From Actinomycetes bacterium (lineage in GTDB: Bacteria; Actinomycetota; Thermoleophilia; Gaiellales; Gaiellaceae): a stretch of 64,000 nt of DNA. Position 1 is the stretch's first letter; the number at the start of each line of letters is the position of its first letter. The position numbers were made by a program, and so were the translations under genes. The stretch spans positions 17,421-81,420 of the forward strand of contig JAPOVR010000102.1 in NCBI GenBank assembly GCA_026708005.1, in the 5' to 3' direction. The notes beneath the pieces were generated by a model, which was not told the origin of the DNA, searched no databases, and worked only from the letters and a program-made list of their open reading frames with translations. This document shows, piece after piece, positions 26,944 through 36,162 of this stretch.

Positions 26944-28380
26944 GTGAAGAAGAGGGGGAAGCGGTACCGTGTCTACCGAGGCCAGCGCCCCCGGAGCTCT
27001 CGCGAACCTCGTTCGGGCAGCCCCGGTCGGTACTGGTCAGACGAGTACTCCGAGCCGCACTTCGGCGACGATCCTCGCTCCGCCGAGAGCGCCTCTGAGC
27101 GAGCTGCCGAGCGAGCCCGCGGCCACAGCCTCGATGACACCGCAGACGGGCCTTGGCTGCCCGAGCACGCTGACCACGCACCCCATCGGGACGAGGCGTT
27201 CATGCCGCCCGGGCTCACCGCTGACGATGAGGTCGACTGGGACGAGTGGGACGACTCGGACAAGGGTTACTCGGTGGCACCCGAGCCTGCGCCCTACCGC
27301 CGAGGGCTTCCGCCAGAGCCACCGCGCCGGCCCATTCGCCTTGCATTCCGCTGGTTCTGGCGGCTCTCCAAGCCTCTCATCGCGCTCGCGCTGATCGCCG
27401 CGCTCCTGATCGCTGGCTGGGGCGTCGCCGGCTACTTTGGCCTGCGCGGCGGTGTTTCCGAGGCCAACGAGCGGCTTGACGACGCAGCTCGCCAGCATCT
27501 CACTTCCCAGAGAGGCCGGCTGTTGTCCATCCCTACGACAATCCTCTTCCTCGGAATCGATACCGGCGGCCAGCGCACCGACATCGGCCGCTCGGATGCA
27601 ATTCTCCTTCTGAGGACCAACCCCGGTGAGCGCCGCATCTCTCTGTTGTCAGTGCCGCGCGATCTGCGCGTCGAGATACCTGGCTCCGGGCTCAACAAGA
27701 TCAATGCCGCGTATGCCACCGGTGGATCCGCGCTCGCGATCCAGACGGTCAAGCAGCTCACGGACGCCGACGTGAACCACATCGCGATCGTCGACTTCAA
27801 CGGCTTCGGGCAGGTGATCGACGAGCTCGACGGCGTGACCGTCAACGTGCCCCAGCGAATCCAGTCGAATCGGTTTGACTGCCCGCACGGCAGCCGCGCC
27901 GCCTGTACCCGCTGGGACGGGTGGCGGTTCTCGCAGGGGGAGCACACGTTCGATGGCGAGCGCGCGCTGCGCTACGCCCGCATTCGCGAGAACCGCCGCG
28001 GCACCGGCGAGATCCGCATCACGCGGGGGGAACGGCAGCAGCAGGTTCTCGAGGCAATCGTCGACAAGCTGATCAGCGTCAACACGTTCCTGCGCCTGCC
28101 GTTACTCGGCGACGACATCGTCGGCCCGCTCGCAACCGACCTGTCCACCACCGAGCTGTTCGAGCTTGCCTGGGTCGCGTTCCGCGCCTCCGACGAAAAC
28201 GCGATCCGATGCAGGCTCGGTGGACGACCGGGCGACATCGAAGGCGTCTCCTACCTGATCGGGGCAGACGGAAACACCTCAGCTGTGAACGGCTTCCTCG
28301 GCCGCAGCCCCCCAAGACCACCGACTGCCGCGGATGGCCCCTTCGCACCCGGCTGTACCGCCGGAACGGGGGATGGCTAA
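26944..28380 (+). CDS. LytR-CpsA-Psr (LCP) family cell-wall ligase
   Basis: 478 residues starting at GTG 26944. A long charged cytoplasmic N-terminus (about 135 residues, RGKRYRVYRGQRPRSSREPR...) precedes one membrane helix (PLIALALIAALLIAGWGVAG) and an extracellular LCP domain. Key conserved pieces are FLGIDTGGQRTDIGRSDAIL, ISLLSVPRDLRVEIPG, NKINAAYATGGSALAIQTVK and ALRYARIRENRRGTGEI with downstream RGERQQQ. The Asp and Arg residues bind the polyprenyl-pyrophosphate donor. LCP enzymes attach polysaccharide or teichoic-acid-like polymers to peptidoglycan. It is a single-gene unit by context. Confidence 0.9.
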   Translation: MKKRGKRYRVYRGQRPRSSREPRSGSPGRYWSDEYSEPHFGDDPRSAESASERAAERARGHSLDDTADGPWLPEHADHAPHRDEAFMPPGLTADDEVDWDEWDDSDKGYSVAPEPAPYRRGLPPEPPRRPIRLAFRWFWRLSKPLIALALIAALLIAGWGVAGYFGLRGGVSEANERLDDAARQHLTSQRGRLLSIPTTILFLGIDTGGQRTDIGRSDAILLLRTNPGERRISLLSVPRDLRVEIPGSGLNKINAAYATGGSALAIQTVKQLTDADVNHIAIVDFNGFGQVIDELDGVTVNVPQRIQSNRFDCPHGSRAACTRWDGWRFSQGEHTFDGERALRYARIRENRRGTGEIRITRGERQQQVLEAIVDKLISVNTFLRLPLLGDDIVGPLATDLSTTELFELAWVAFRASDENAIRCRLGGRPGDIEGVSYLIGADGNTSAVNGFLGRSPPRPPTAADGPFAPGCTAGTGDG

Positions 28381-28414
28381 GCGCCAACAGACGCGGCGTC
28401 GCGAGGAGCCGGCC

Positions 28415-28439
28415 GAGCCTGACGGCCCGTCAGGGGCTC
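28415..28439 (+). terminator. Hairpin between convergent LCP and FAH genes
   Basis: GAGCCTGACG pairs with CGTCAGGGGCTC, giving ten base pairs with a two-base bulge and a three-base loop, starting 35 bases after the LCP stop. It could serve both converging transcripts. No T-tract is present. Confidence 0.4.
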
Positions 28440-28547
28440 GCCGCCCGCAGCCACGTCGATCCCGGCACTGCTGCTGTCGCCTTAGGCAGGGCCGAACCTC
28501 GGCGCCTGCGGACGAGACGTCCAGGCGACCGCGCTCGTCGTTCTGCG

Positions 28548-29381
28548 TCAGCCGTCGACGCAGACGTTGCGCATCGAGCCGATCCCCTCGATCGTGGTCT
28601 CGACGACCATGCCGCCGCACAGGTACCGCGGCGGATCCTGACCCATACCGACGCCCTCCGGGGTGCCGGTGAAGATCAGATCGCCCGGCTCGAGCGTGAT
28701 GTGCCGCGAGACCCACTCGACGAGCTCCGGCACCGAGAAGATCAGGTCGCCTGTGCGGCTGTTCTGAACGCGCTCGCCATCGACGGAGCACGAGATCTCG
28801 AGATCGTCCGGATTGGCAAACTCATCGACGCTCACGACGTGGGGGCCGATCGGCGCGAACGTGTCGTAGGACTTCGCAACCGTGAACTGCTTCATCCCGC
28901 GCATCTGCTCCCGGCGGTCGGAGACGTCCTGCCCGCAGGTCAGACCCGCCACTCGCGGCCAGGCATCGGCGGCAGCGATTCCCCCGCCTCCGCGCCCCAT
29001 AACGATGACGAGCTCCGCCTCCCAGTCGACTTGGTCGCAGCCAGCCGGGATCACGATCTCGTCCGTGGGGCCGCAGAGGGCATTCGAGAACCGAGCGAAC
29101 ACCACCGGCTCGTCCGGAATCGGCATGTTGGACTCAATCGCGTGCTTGCGGTAGTTCAGGCCGATCGCGATGACCTTCGGCGGCCGCGGCACGGGAGCAT
29201 CGAACACGACGGCGGCGGCCGGCTGGGAATCCTCGGCGTCCAGCAGAGCACTGAGCGCCTCGAGCTCACCAAAGTGGTCCATGGGGTCTGACGACAACGC
29301 TCCCCCGCTCGCCCGCTCGACATCAACGAGCTGCTCGTCGACGAGCAGCGTCGCACGCCCCTGGACACTCGCCAGCCTCAT
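28548..29381 (-). CDS. Fumarylacetoacetate hydrolase (FAH) family protein
   Basis: 277 residues. The C-terminal FAH catalytic domain is clear: AIGLNYRKHAIESN, QVDWEAELVIVMGRGG (metal-binding Glu residues), and LEPGDLIFTGTPEGVG near the end. The first 70 residues form the usual beta-rich N-terminal part. Members hydrolyse C-C bonds of acylpyruvates or decarboxylate or hydrate oxo-acids, often in aromatic breakdown. The exact substrate is unknown. It is convergent with the LCP gene and sits alone, 247 bases upstream of the end of cofE. Confidence 0.88.
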   Translation of the reverse strand: MRLASVQGRATLLVDEQLVDVERASGGALSSDPMDHFGELEALSALLDAEDSQPAAAVVFDAPVPRPPKVIAIGLNYRKHAIESNMPIPDEPVVFARFSNALCGPTDEIVIPAGCDQVDWEAELVIVMGRGGGGIAAADAWPRVAGLTCGQDVSDRREQMRGMKQFTVAKSYDTFAPIGPHVVSVDEFANPDDLEISCSVDGERVQNSRTGDLIFSVPELVEWVSRHITLEPGDLIFTGTPEGVGMGQDPPRYLCGGMVVETTIEGIGSMRNVCVDG

Positions 29382-29628
29382 GGGGCAATCCTAGCGCACC
29401 CAGCCCGCCAAACCCGCAGTCTCATCCTGTCGGCCTGCCCGGGCTCGAAAACGACGACATGTGCCGCTCGACAGCCTTGGAGCCGCGGGGCTCGCGATCG
29501 CCGTGGTTGATGCGGCGGCTCAGGGCAGCGCTGCTCCCGCGAGCAAGGCCATGCTGCTGCGCCCAGGACCTGAGCCGGGCGGGGGGATCGCGCCAGCCGC
29601 AGCGCCGTGCCCGGGACCCTCCCGTTCG

Positions 29629-30336
29629 CTACGGGAAGAGGTCGAGCTCGGGCGGCATCACGAGGTCGCGAGCCGATCCGTCGCCGCCTGGCACGCGGTA
29701 GCCGCGGATGACCGCGGCCGGAACGCCGTTCACCTTGCCCATGACGAGCTCGGCCGCGGAGGCGAGCTCGTCGGCAACCGCGATCTGCGTGGTCTCGAGC
29801 GGACGTCCAGAGCGGTCCGCCAAGCCACGGAGGTCATTGAGGGCGAGCATCCCCGACAGCCCGATCGCAACGTCGGTCGTCCCCGTGCGCCAGGCGCGGC
29901 CGAAGGAGTCGCTGACGATGACGGCGACACTTACGCCGAAGCGCTCGCCAAGGCGCTGCCGCAGGCCGGCGGCCGAGGCATCGGGATCGATGGGCAGGAG
30001 GATCACGGTGTCCTCGCCAGGCGCGTTCGAATGGTCAATTCCCGCCGTCGCGCAGACGAAACCGTGCTTTGTCTGCACGATCAGGAAGTCGTCTCGGCGC
30101 CGCCGCACCTGCTGCGCCTCGGCGAGCACGAGCGCGGTTCGCTCCTCTCGGGTCCGGGCGGTCTCGATGCGCCCCTCGGCCTTCGACACCACCTTCTGGG
30201 CGACGACCAGCACGTCGCCGTCGAGGAGGCCGGGCCCGCTCGCCAGAACCGCTGCAAGGAGCTCCGGGAGGTCATCGCCCGGCGAGATCTCGGGCAGCCC
30301 GGTGACCGGAATGACGCGGAGCTCGGCGGCGCTCAG
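29629..30336 (-). CDS. cofE: Coenzyme F420:L-glutamate ligase, CofE-type
   Basis: About 235 residues of CofE/FbiB N-terminal type: LRVIPVTGLPEISPGDDLPE, the GTP/metal motif DGDVLVVAQKVVSKAEGRIE, DHSNAPGEDTVILLPIDPD and IVSDSFGRAWRTGTTDVAIG. It adds glutamate to F420-0 using GTP. The length matches stand-alone CofE, so the nitroreductase-like domain fused in mycobacterial FbiB is absent. No ATG/GTG/TTG occurs between the stop of the upstream dehydrogenase gene and the conserved start; the best candidate is CTG at 30336, and the open frame to 30546 runs back inside that gene. It is coupled to the F420-dependent dehydrogenase, 13 bases away. Confidence 0.88.
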   Translation of the reverse strand: MSAAELRVIPVTGLPEISPGDDLPELLAAVLASGPGLLDGDVLVVAQKVVSKAEGRIETARTREERTALVLAEAQQVRRRRDDFLIVQTKHGFVCATAGIDHSNAPGEDTVILLPIDPDASAAGLRQRLGERFGVSVAVIVSDSFGRAWRTGTTDVAIGLSGMLALNDLRGLADRSGRPLETTQIAVADELASAAELVMGKVNGVPAAVIRGYRVPGGDGSARDLVMPPELDLFP

Positions 30337-30349
30337 ACGAGTTCTTTCG

Positions 30350-31360
30350 CTACCAGCGCTCGCGGAGCCGCGGGAGGACATCGCTGCAGAACTGGCGCAG
30401 GAACCGCTCCTGGTCATCGCCAGGTGCGTGGAACACGAGGTGCGTGAAGCCGACGTCCACGTACGGGGCGATCTGCTCGACCACCTCGTCAGGATCGCTC
30501 GACACGATGAACCGCCCGTGGGCGCGGTCGGCGGCGGCATCGGCAAGACGCTCCATCTCGACCGGATCCTCGACGCCCGACTTCTCCTCGGCGGAGAGGG
30601 AGAGCGCTGCCCACCAGCGGCAGGCCTCGCGCGCGTAGTCGACGTCCGCGTCGTAGGAGACCTTGATCTCGATCATGCGCTCGATCTCGCCGACGTCGCG
30701 CCCCGCGGCCTCGGCGCCCTCAGTCAGGTAGCCCACCAGCTGGTGGTAGAGCTCGGGCTGCTTCCCACTCGTGCAGACGAACCCGTCGCTCACCCTCCCG
30801 GCGAACTTCGTCGCGAGCGGTGCCGCGGCGGCGACGTAGATCGGGACCGGCTCGTCCGGCCGGTCGTAGATCGTCGCGCGATCCGTCTGGTAGTACTCGC
30901 CCTCGAACGTCACGCGCTCGTCAGCCCAGAGGCGCCGGATCAGCTCGACCGACTCGGCGAGCCGCCGCCGCCGCTCCTTGGCTGCAGGCCACTCGAGGCC
31001 CGTGGCCGGCGTCTCGTTCATCGCCTCACCCGTGCCGATCCCGAGGATGACGCGGCCCGGGAACAGGGCGCCGAGCGTCCCAAAGGCCTGGGCGACGATC
31101 GAGGGGTGGATACGAAACGTCGGGGTGAGCACGCTCGTCGCGATCACGGCGTTCTCGGTTGCCTCCCCGATTGCACCGAGCCACACGAGCGAGTTTGGTG
31201 CATGGCCGGTCGAGTGGCGCCACGGCTGGAAGTGATCGGAGATCGCGATCGTCTCGAGACCGAGCTGCTCCGCCAGCACCGAGTACTCCAGGAGCTTGCG
31301 CGGACCAAACTGCTCGGCCGATGCCTTGTAGCCAAGTCGCAACGCCACGGCCACAACCAT
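30350..31360 (-). CDS. F420-dependent LLM-class oxidoreductase, glucose-6-phosphate dehydrogenase-like
   Basis: 336 residues from the ATG at 31360 (MVVAVALRLGYKASAEQFGP); the longer frame to 31552 overlaps cofD and is unlikely. The bacterial-luciferase-like barrel matches the G6PDH/FGD-related LLM group: AISDHFQPWRHSTGHAPNSL, ATSVLTPTFRIHPSIVAQAF, RVILGIGTGEAMNE and DERVTFEGEYYQTDRATIYD, ending HLVFHAPGDDQERFL. Such enzymes reduce F420 with a sugar phosphate or alcohol. The link to cofE, cofD and cofC strongly supports F420 use, but glucose 6-phosphate as the substrate is inference. Confidence 0.88.
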   Translation of the reverse strand: MVVAVALRLGYKASAEQFGPRKLLEYSVLAEQLGLETIAISDHFQPWRHSTGHAPNSLVWLGAIGEATENAVIATSVLTPTFRIHPSIVAQAFGTLGALFPGRVILGIGTGEAMNETPATGLEWPAAKERRRRLAESVELIRRLWADERVTFEGEYYQTDRATIYDRPDEPVPIYVAAAAPLATKFAGRVSDGFVCTSGKQPELYHQLVGYLTEGAEAAGRDVGEIERMIEIKVSYDADVDYAREACRWWAALSLSAEEKSGVEDPVEMERLADAAADRAHGRFIVSSDPDEVVEQIAPYVDVGFTHLVFHAPGDDQERFLRQFCSDVLPRLRERW

Positions 31361-31400
31361 ACGACAGGCGCCGGGTGCGGCGCCACGGCAGAATCTCAGC
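31361..31400. promoter_or_regulatory. Divergent promoter region between F420 dehydrogenase and cofD
   Basis: Only 40 bases separate the ATG at 31360 (minus) from the GTG at 31401 (plus). Promoters for the two arms must overlap here or extend into the coding sequences, so coordinated control is likely. No operator palindrome is evident. Confidence 0.4.
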
Positions 31401-32330
31401 GTGCAGGTCGTCGTCCTCGCAGGAGGAGTTGGCGCATCGCGGTTCCTCGCCGGGCTCGTGAGCCTCATCCGCCCCGAGCAGATCACGGCGGTCGTCAACG
31501 TCGGCGATGACTTCGAGCAGCTCGGGCTCCAAATCTCGCCGGACCTCGACACGGTTCTCTATACGCTCGGCGGGCTCGTCCATCCCGACCAGGGGTGGGG
31601 ACGCGCCGATGAGTCGAGCAACGCGCTCAGCGCCGCGGCCGCGCTCGGAGGGCCCGACTGGTTCTTCCTCGGTGACAAGGACATCGGTCTTCACCTCGTG
31701 AGGACTAACCGGCTGGGGGCGGGCGAGCGGTTGTCCTCGATCACCGCCGACTTCGCTCGGCGGCTCGGGATCGGCATCAGGCTGCTGCCGAGCACCGATG
31801 ACCCGGTCACCACCATGCTCGAGACACTGGGCGGAACCTTCGACTTCCAGACCTACTTCGTGCGTCGTCGCCACACGGACGAGGTCGACGCGGTGCGCTA
31901 CGAGGGCGCGGCCGAGGCTCTGCCAGCTGAAGGCGTGCTCGACGCGCTCGCGACGGCCGACCTGGCGATCATCGCGCCCAGCAACCCGTTTCTCTCGATC
32001 GGACCGATCCTCGCGGTGCCCGGCATCGCGGACGCCCTGGCCGAGCGGCGCGGCCCAACCGCCGCGGTCACGCCCATCATCGGCGGCCGCGCGGTCAAGG
32101 GCCCGGCCGATCGGCTCTTGCGTCGGTTCTACGGTGAAGCAAGCCCGGTCACCGTGGCCGAGCACTACCGCGACCTCATCACGCACATGCTGATCGACAG
32201 CGCCGACCAAGACGAGCTCGCCCGGCTGAAGGCACATGGCATACGTGCACAGGCCGTTGACACGCTGATGAGCGACTCCGCAGCCCGTGCGCGGGTTGCA
32301 CGGGCGGTGCTCGAGCTCGCGGAGCGGTAG
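31401..32330 (+). CDS. cofD: 2-phospho-L-lactate (or phosphoenolpyruvate) transferase
   Basis: 309 residues. It begins VVVLAGGVGASRFLAGLVSL, the CofD/FbiA nucleotide-binding start, followed by VVNVGDDFEQLGLQISPDLD, LYTLGGLVHPDQGWGRADES and IIAPSNPFLSIGPILAVPG, with a conserved IGGRAVKGPADRLL. It transfers the phospholactyl or phosphoenolpyruvyl moiety to the deazaflavin FO, making F420-0 or its dehydro form. The cofC gene follows 44 bases later. Confidence 0.93.
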   Translation: MQVVVLAGGVGASRFLAGLVSLIRPEQITAVVNVGDDFEQLGLQISPDLDTVLYTLGGLVHPDQGWGRADESSNALSAAAALGGPDWFFLGDKDIGLHLVRTNRLGAGERLSSITADFARRLGIGIRLLPSTDDPVTTMLETLGGTFDFQTYFVRRRHTDEVDAVRYEGAAEALPAEGVLDALATADLAIIAPSNPFLSIGPILAVPGIADALAERRGPTAAVTPIIGGRAVKGPADRLLRRFYGEASPVTVAEHYRDLITHMLIDSADQDELARLKAHGIRAQAVDTLMSDSAARARVARAVLELAER

Positions 32331-32374
32331 AGCCCGGCCGGTACGAGACCGGCGCAGCGCCTATTCTGCGCGGG

Positions 32375-32995
32375 GTGCTCGCAATCGTTCCCGTGAACGC
32401 GCCGCCGGCGGGAAAGCGCCGCCTGGAGGGGTTGCTCGACGCCGTGCAGCGCACGGAGCTTGTGCGCGCGATGCTCGACGATGTGCTCCGGGCATGCCGG
32501 CAGGCGAGCCTCATCCGGTCGGTGATGCTCGTGACGCCCGACCCAACGCTCGCCTGCCCCGGCTGCGAGGTGCTGCTCGACCCGGGAAACGGCCACGCGA
32601 GCGCTCTGCGATTGGCCCTGCGTGATCCCCGCGCGCAGCCAGGCGCCGTCATCGTGATGGCGGACTGCCCGCTCGTACAAGCCGAGACGATCGACGCCCT
32701 CGCCGACTCACCGTCGAGCGTCGCGGTCTGCCCTGCCAGAGACGGTGGGACGAACGCCCTTGCCCTGCGCCCGACGAACGTCATCGAGCCCGCCTTCGGC
32801 GTCCCGGATGGAGCAGCGGTGGTGATCGAGCGCGCCCTGGCAGCTGGGATTGAGCCAGCGGTTCTCGACGACGAGCGCCTTGCTCTCGATCTCGACACCG
32901 CAGAGGACGCCGCACGCATCATCGAGTACGGGGCAGGCACTGCCAGCCAGGAGCTGCTGACACGCCTGTTGCCTGTCTCGACCCCTGTGCACTGA
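32375..32995 (+). CDS. cofC: 2-phospho-L-lactate / phosphoenolpyruvate guanylyltransferase
   Basis: 206 residues from a GTG (MLAIVPVNAPPAGKRRLEGL). CofC/FbiD features are the N-terminal loop with GKRRL, DPGNGHASALRLAL, VIVMADCPLVQAE (the metal Asp) and ARDGGTNALALRP, with a C-terminal DLDTAEDA. It activates phospholactate or PEP with GTP for CofD. Together with cofD and cofE it covers the late F420 pathway; FO synthase genes are not in the window. Confidence 0.9.
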   Translation: MLAIVPVNAPPAGKRRLEGLLDAVQRTELVRAMLDDVLRACRQASLIRSVMLVTPDPTLACPGCEVLLDPGNGHASALRLALRDPRAQPGAVIVMADCPLVQAETIDALADSPSSVAVCPARDGGTNALALRPTNVIEPAFGVPDGAAVVIERALAAGIEPAVLDDERLALDLDTAEDAARIIEYGAGTASQELLTRLLPVSTPVH

Positions 32996-33604
32996 CCGCG
33001 GGACTCTCCTCAACACGGACTCTCGGAGGCCGCTGATCGGGGTCGTCGATCGCAGCGCGCCGGTCAGCGCGAGCGCGCAGCGTTGGCAGGAGCTCGCCTT
33101 CGACAAGGAGGACGCTGACACAGGGTCGGCCCGAGCCCGCAGAGTTGCCACGATCAGGTCGGGACGGAAACCGTCCGAGCGGGCGGTCGGGCCGAGTGTG
33201 CAGGGTTGGCACAGCCTCGTGGCACTCTTGTCACCGGTTGCATGAAAGCCGTGCGCCTTTCTCGGCTACCCTCCCCCGGTTGGTGAGCGGGAGGTGGGTT
33301 GCTTGTTGCGCTGGCTCGGATCGCCGTGACTCGATCGCGGCGGCTAAGGTCGCGGCGGCTCGGGTCGAGATGGCTCGGCGCTGTCCCCTGGCGCGGGGCC
33401 CAAGTCGACGAGCGCTCCAGAGCTTCCCCGAGGCGCCGCCAAGCACTGCGTGACCGGCCCAGCCCCATACCGGGGCACCCAGACGTGTCCTCGCCGGCCA
33501 GAGCCGCACATGAGCGCCCAAGGCGGTGCCAGGCACAGGTCCGTTGAAATGAGAAGGGTTGGTGCCGTAGGTTGCCAGGTGACCCCACGATCCGGAGGCT
33601 GCTG
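32996..33604. other. Intergenic region upstream of the OYE-type reductase
   Basis: About 600 bases with no credible coding sequence on either strand. It holds small repeats of the type cgcggcggct near 33340-33365. A ribosome site (GGAGG at 33596-33600) for the downstream gene lies at the right end. Confidence 0.4.
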
Positions 33605-35668
33605 ATGAGCCGCTACCCGCACCTCTTCTCACCGCTTGAGATCGGCAACGTCACCGTGCGCAACCGCATCATGCAGACGGCCCATGTCAAGCTGTTCACG
33701 CACAACGGCGTCGACTCGGCCCGCAACGTCGCCTATCAGGTGGAGCGCGCCAAGGGAGGCGCGGGGCTCTTGATCACCGGAAACAGGCTCGTCCACCCCA
33801 CCTCGACGACGGGCATGCCGCGCTTCTCCTTCGCCTACCTGAAGGGCGCCCTCGAAGCCGACCGCGAGATGACCACGCGGGTTCATGAGCACGGCGCGAA
33901 GATCTTCGCGCAGCTCAACCACTTCGGGCTGAACGCCACGAGTGACTCGGCGGATGACCTCCGTGTGCTATGGGGCCCCTCGGGGGTGAAATCACCCGCG
34001 TATGGCGAGATCCCGAAGGCGATGGAGCATGAGGACATCGACGAGGTCGTCGAGTGGTGGGCGCGCTCGGCAGAGCTGACCCGTGAGGGCGGCTTCGACG
34101 GCACCGAGGTGCACATCGCTCACAGCTACCTCCTGCACACGTTCCTCTCGCCCGTCTACAATAAGCGCACCGACGAGTACGGCGGCTCATTCGAGAACAG
34201 ATTGCGGTTCTCCCGTGAGGTCATCGCAGCGATCCGTCAGCGCGTCGGCAGGGACTGGGTCGTCGGCGTCCGGCTGACCCTCTCCGACTTCATTCCGGGC
34301 GGGCTGACGATCGGCGACGCGATCAGAACGGCGCGGATGCTCGAGGAGGACGGCCTCATCGACTGCATCAACGTCAGCGCGGCGGGCTATCACAACGTGC
34401 ACCTCATCATTCCGCCCTCGGACACGCCGGACGGACACCTCGTCGAGCTCACAGCCGAGCTCAAGAGCGCCGTCAGCAGCCTGCCGGTCTTCACGGTTGG
34501 CGGCATCAAGGATGCCGCGTTTGCCGAGGCGATCGTCGCGACAGGCAAGGCCGACATGGTCGCCATGACTCGCGCGCAGATCGCCGACCCTGACTTCGCG
34601 AACAAGGCGCGCGATGGCCGGGACGACGAGATCACGCACTGCATCCGCGGGAATCAGGGGTGCATCGGGCGTGTGTTCAAGGGCCTCTCGATCAACTGCA
34701 CGGTCAACCCGGCAGCGGGTCGCGAAGCACGGTTTGGATCGGGCACGCTCATACCGGCGGCCTCCCCGAAGGACTGGCTCGTCGTTGGCGGTGGACCAGC
34801 CGGGATGAAGGCAGCCGCGACACTCGCCGCCCGCGGTCACCACGTCACGCTGCTCGAGAAGAGCGATCGACTCGGCGGCCAGGTCAACCTCATCCTGAAG
34901 ACCCCGGGCCGCGAGACCTTCGAGTGGGTCACCAAGGACCTGGAGCGAGACATGCGCCAGGCGGGAGTGGACGTCCAGCTTGGCGTTGAGGCGACCGCAG
35001 ACCACGTGCGAGGCACAGAGCCCGACGGCGTCGTCGTCGCCACCGGCGCGGTCGCCTCGAACACGGGGTTCTCGATCGTCAACCCGCTCGTCGAGCGGCT
35101 TCCCGGCGTCGAGCATGAGAACGTGCTCACGGTCTGGGACGTCCTCGAGGGCACGAAAGAAGCCGGCGAGAGGGTCGTGGTCCTGGATGACGATGGATCC
35201 CGCTACGCATCCGGTGTCTGCGAGGTGCTGCTCGACGCCGGGAAGCAGGTCGAGATCGTCAGCCGGTTCAATGCGCTGGTCCCTTACACGCTCTACAACC
35301 TCGAGCTGGCTCACGTCTACGCCCGGGTGATGGAGAAGGGCATCACCGACCGGCTGAACTGCTGGGCATCGGGGTTCGATGGGCGGTCGCTGACGGTGTT
35401 CAACCTCTACACGGGCGCCGAGTCGGTGGTTGAAGGTGTCGACACGCTCGTGCTCGCGACAGGCCCGAAGGCTGACGAGGCCCTCTACTTCGAGCTGAAG
35501 GGGCAGATCCGGGAGCTCCACCGGATCGGCGACTGTGTCGCGCCGCGCAAGCTCGACCACGCAATCTACGAGGGCTACCTCGCAGGCCGTGAGCTGTGGG
35601 ACTCCGAGGAGCGCTACATCTATGAGGGAGAGCTCGAGCGCTGGGAGGAGGCACCGGTCGCCAGCTGA
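33605..35668 (+). CDS. 2,4-dienoyl-CoA reductase-like FMN/FAD enzyme (OYE family), one Fe-S cysteine missing
   Basis: 687 residues from the ATG at 33605, preceded by GGAGG. Residues 1-370 form an old-yellow-enzyme TIM barrel (FSPLEIGNVTVRNRIMQTAH; GFDGTEVHIAHSYLLHTFLS; DEYGGSFENRLRFSREVI). Then come a cysteine cluster and an FAD/NAD(P) domain (DWLVVGGGPAGMKAAATLAA). The usual 4Fe-4S motif C-x2-C-x3-C-x11-C reads here CIRGNQGC...C, with Gly (GGG) at the second Cys. The broken paralogue at 52.6-54.7 kb keeps the expected CIRCNQAC. Family members reduce activated C=C bonds with NAD(P)H, or act as amine dehydrogenases. It heads the catabolic island, and its substrate is unknown. Confidence 0.88.
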   Translation: MSRYPHLFSPLEIGNVTVRNRIMQTAHVKLFTHNGVDSARNVAYQVERAKGGAGLLITGNRLVHPTSTTGMPRFSFAYLKGALEADREMTTRVHEHGAKIFAQLNHFGLNATSDSADDLRVLWGPSGVKSPAYGEIPKAMEHEDIDEVVEWWARSAELTREGGFDGTEVHIAHSYLLHTFLSPVYNKRTDEYGGSFENRLRFSREVIAAIRQRVGRDWVVGVRLTLSDFIPGGLTIGDAIRTARMLEEDGLIDCINVSAAGYHNVHLIIPPSDTPDGHLVELTAELKSAVSSLPVFTVGGIKDAAFAEAIVATGKADMVAMTRAQIADPDFANKARDGRDDEITHCIRGNQGCIGRVFKGLSINCTVNPAAGREARFGSGTLIPAASPKDWLVVGGGPAGMKAAATLAARGHHVTLLEKSDRLGGQVNLILKTPGRETFEWVTKDLERDMRQAGVDVQLGVEATADHVRGTEPDGVVVATGAVASNTGFSIVNPLVERLPGVEHENVLTVWDVLEGTKEAGERVVVLDDDGSRYASGVCEVLLDAGKQVEIVSRFNALVPYTLYNLELAHVYARVMEKGITDRLNCWASGFDGRSLTVFNLYTGAESVVEGVDTLVLATGPKADEALYFELKGQIRELHRIGDCVAPRKLDHAIYEGYLAGRELWDSEERYIYEGELERWEEAPVAS

Positions 35669-36162
35669 TTTCCCCCCCTCCCCCCAGAGGAGCCGCAGGG
35701 GGCTCAGGCGCTGTGCCGGCGGGCGGCCGGCCAAGAACGACCTGTGCCTATGAAGGACATGCCCCGCTCCGTGAACAGGCCACCCCGGACCACCACCCGC
35801 TTTCGCGCTTAGCGCGGAAACCTTGCCGCATGGCACGCAGCCTGTTTCAGGCTCGAAACGGAAGCGTCAAGAGAGTACGCCGAGGAGCGAGAGCCGTCTC
35901 GCCACACCCCAACGTCATCAACACGCGGCCGCAGCAAGAGAGTGCGCGGACGAGCGAGGGCGCCCGCCGCAACCTCCCCTGGTTGTCAGGCCTCCCTGGC
36001 CACCCACAGCACCGCACGAGAAGACACCGCAGAGGACGCCGCCTGCCGCCCGGCCCAGACTCCTGCAAACCACGACGGTCATCCGTCCGCAGCCACCAAC
36101 CACCCGAGAGCGGCCGGCCCCTCCAGAGGGCCGCGCAGCTCCCCTACAGAGCCTACAGTGCG
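35669..36162. other. Intergenic region between convergent OYE and IPMDH-like genes
   Basis: About 490 bases with no recognisable gene. A small imperfect hairpin (CGCGC-TTA-GCGCG at about 35804-35816) and a GAGCC/GGCTC stem just after the OYE stop could act in termination. A cytosine run lies at 35671-35686. Confidence 0.35.

Noticed and set aside
30337..30546. Start of cofE at 30546
   Set aside because: The extra 70 codons overlap the end of the upstream dehydrogenase and have shadow-like composition (Ser/Arg-rich).
31361..31552. N-terminal 64-residue extension of the F420-dependent dehydrogenase
   Set aside because: It runs antisense into cofD and lacks similarity; the family starts near MVVAVALRLGYKAS at 31360.
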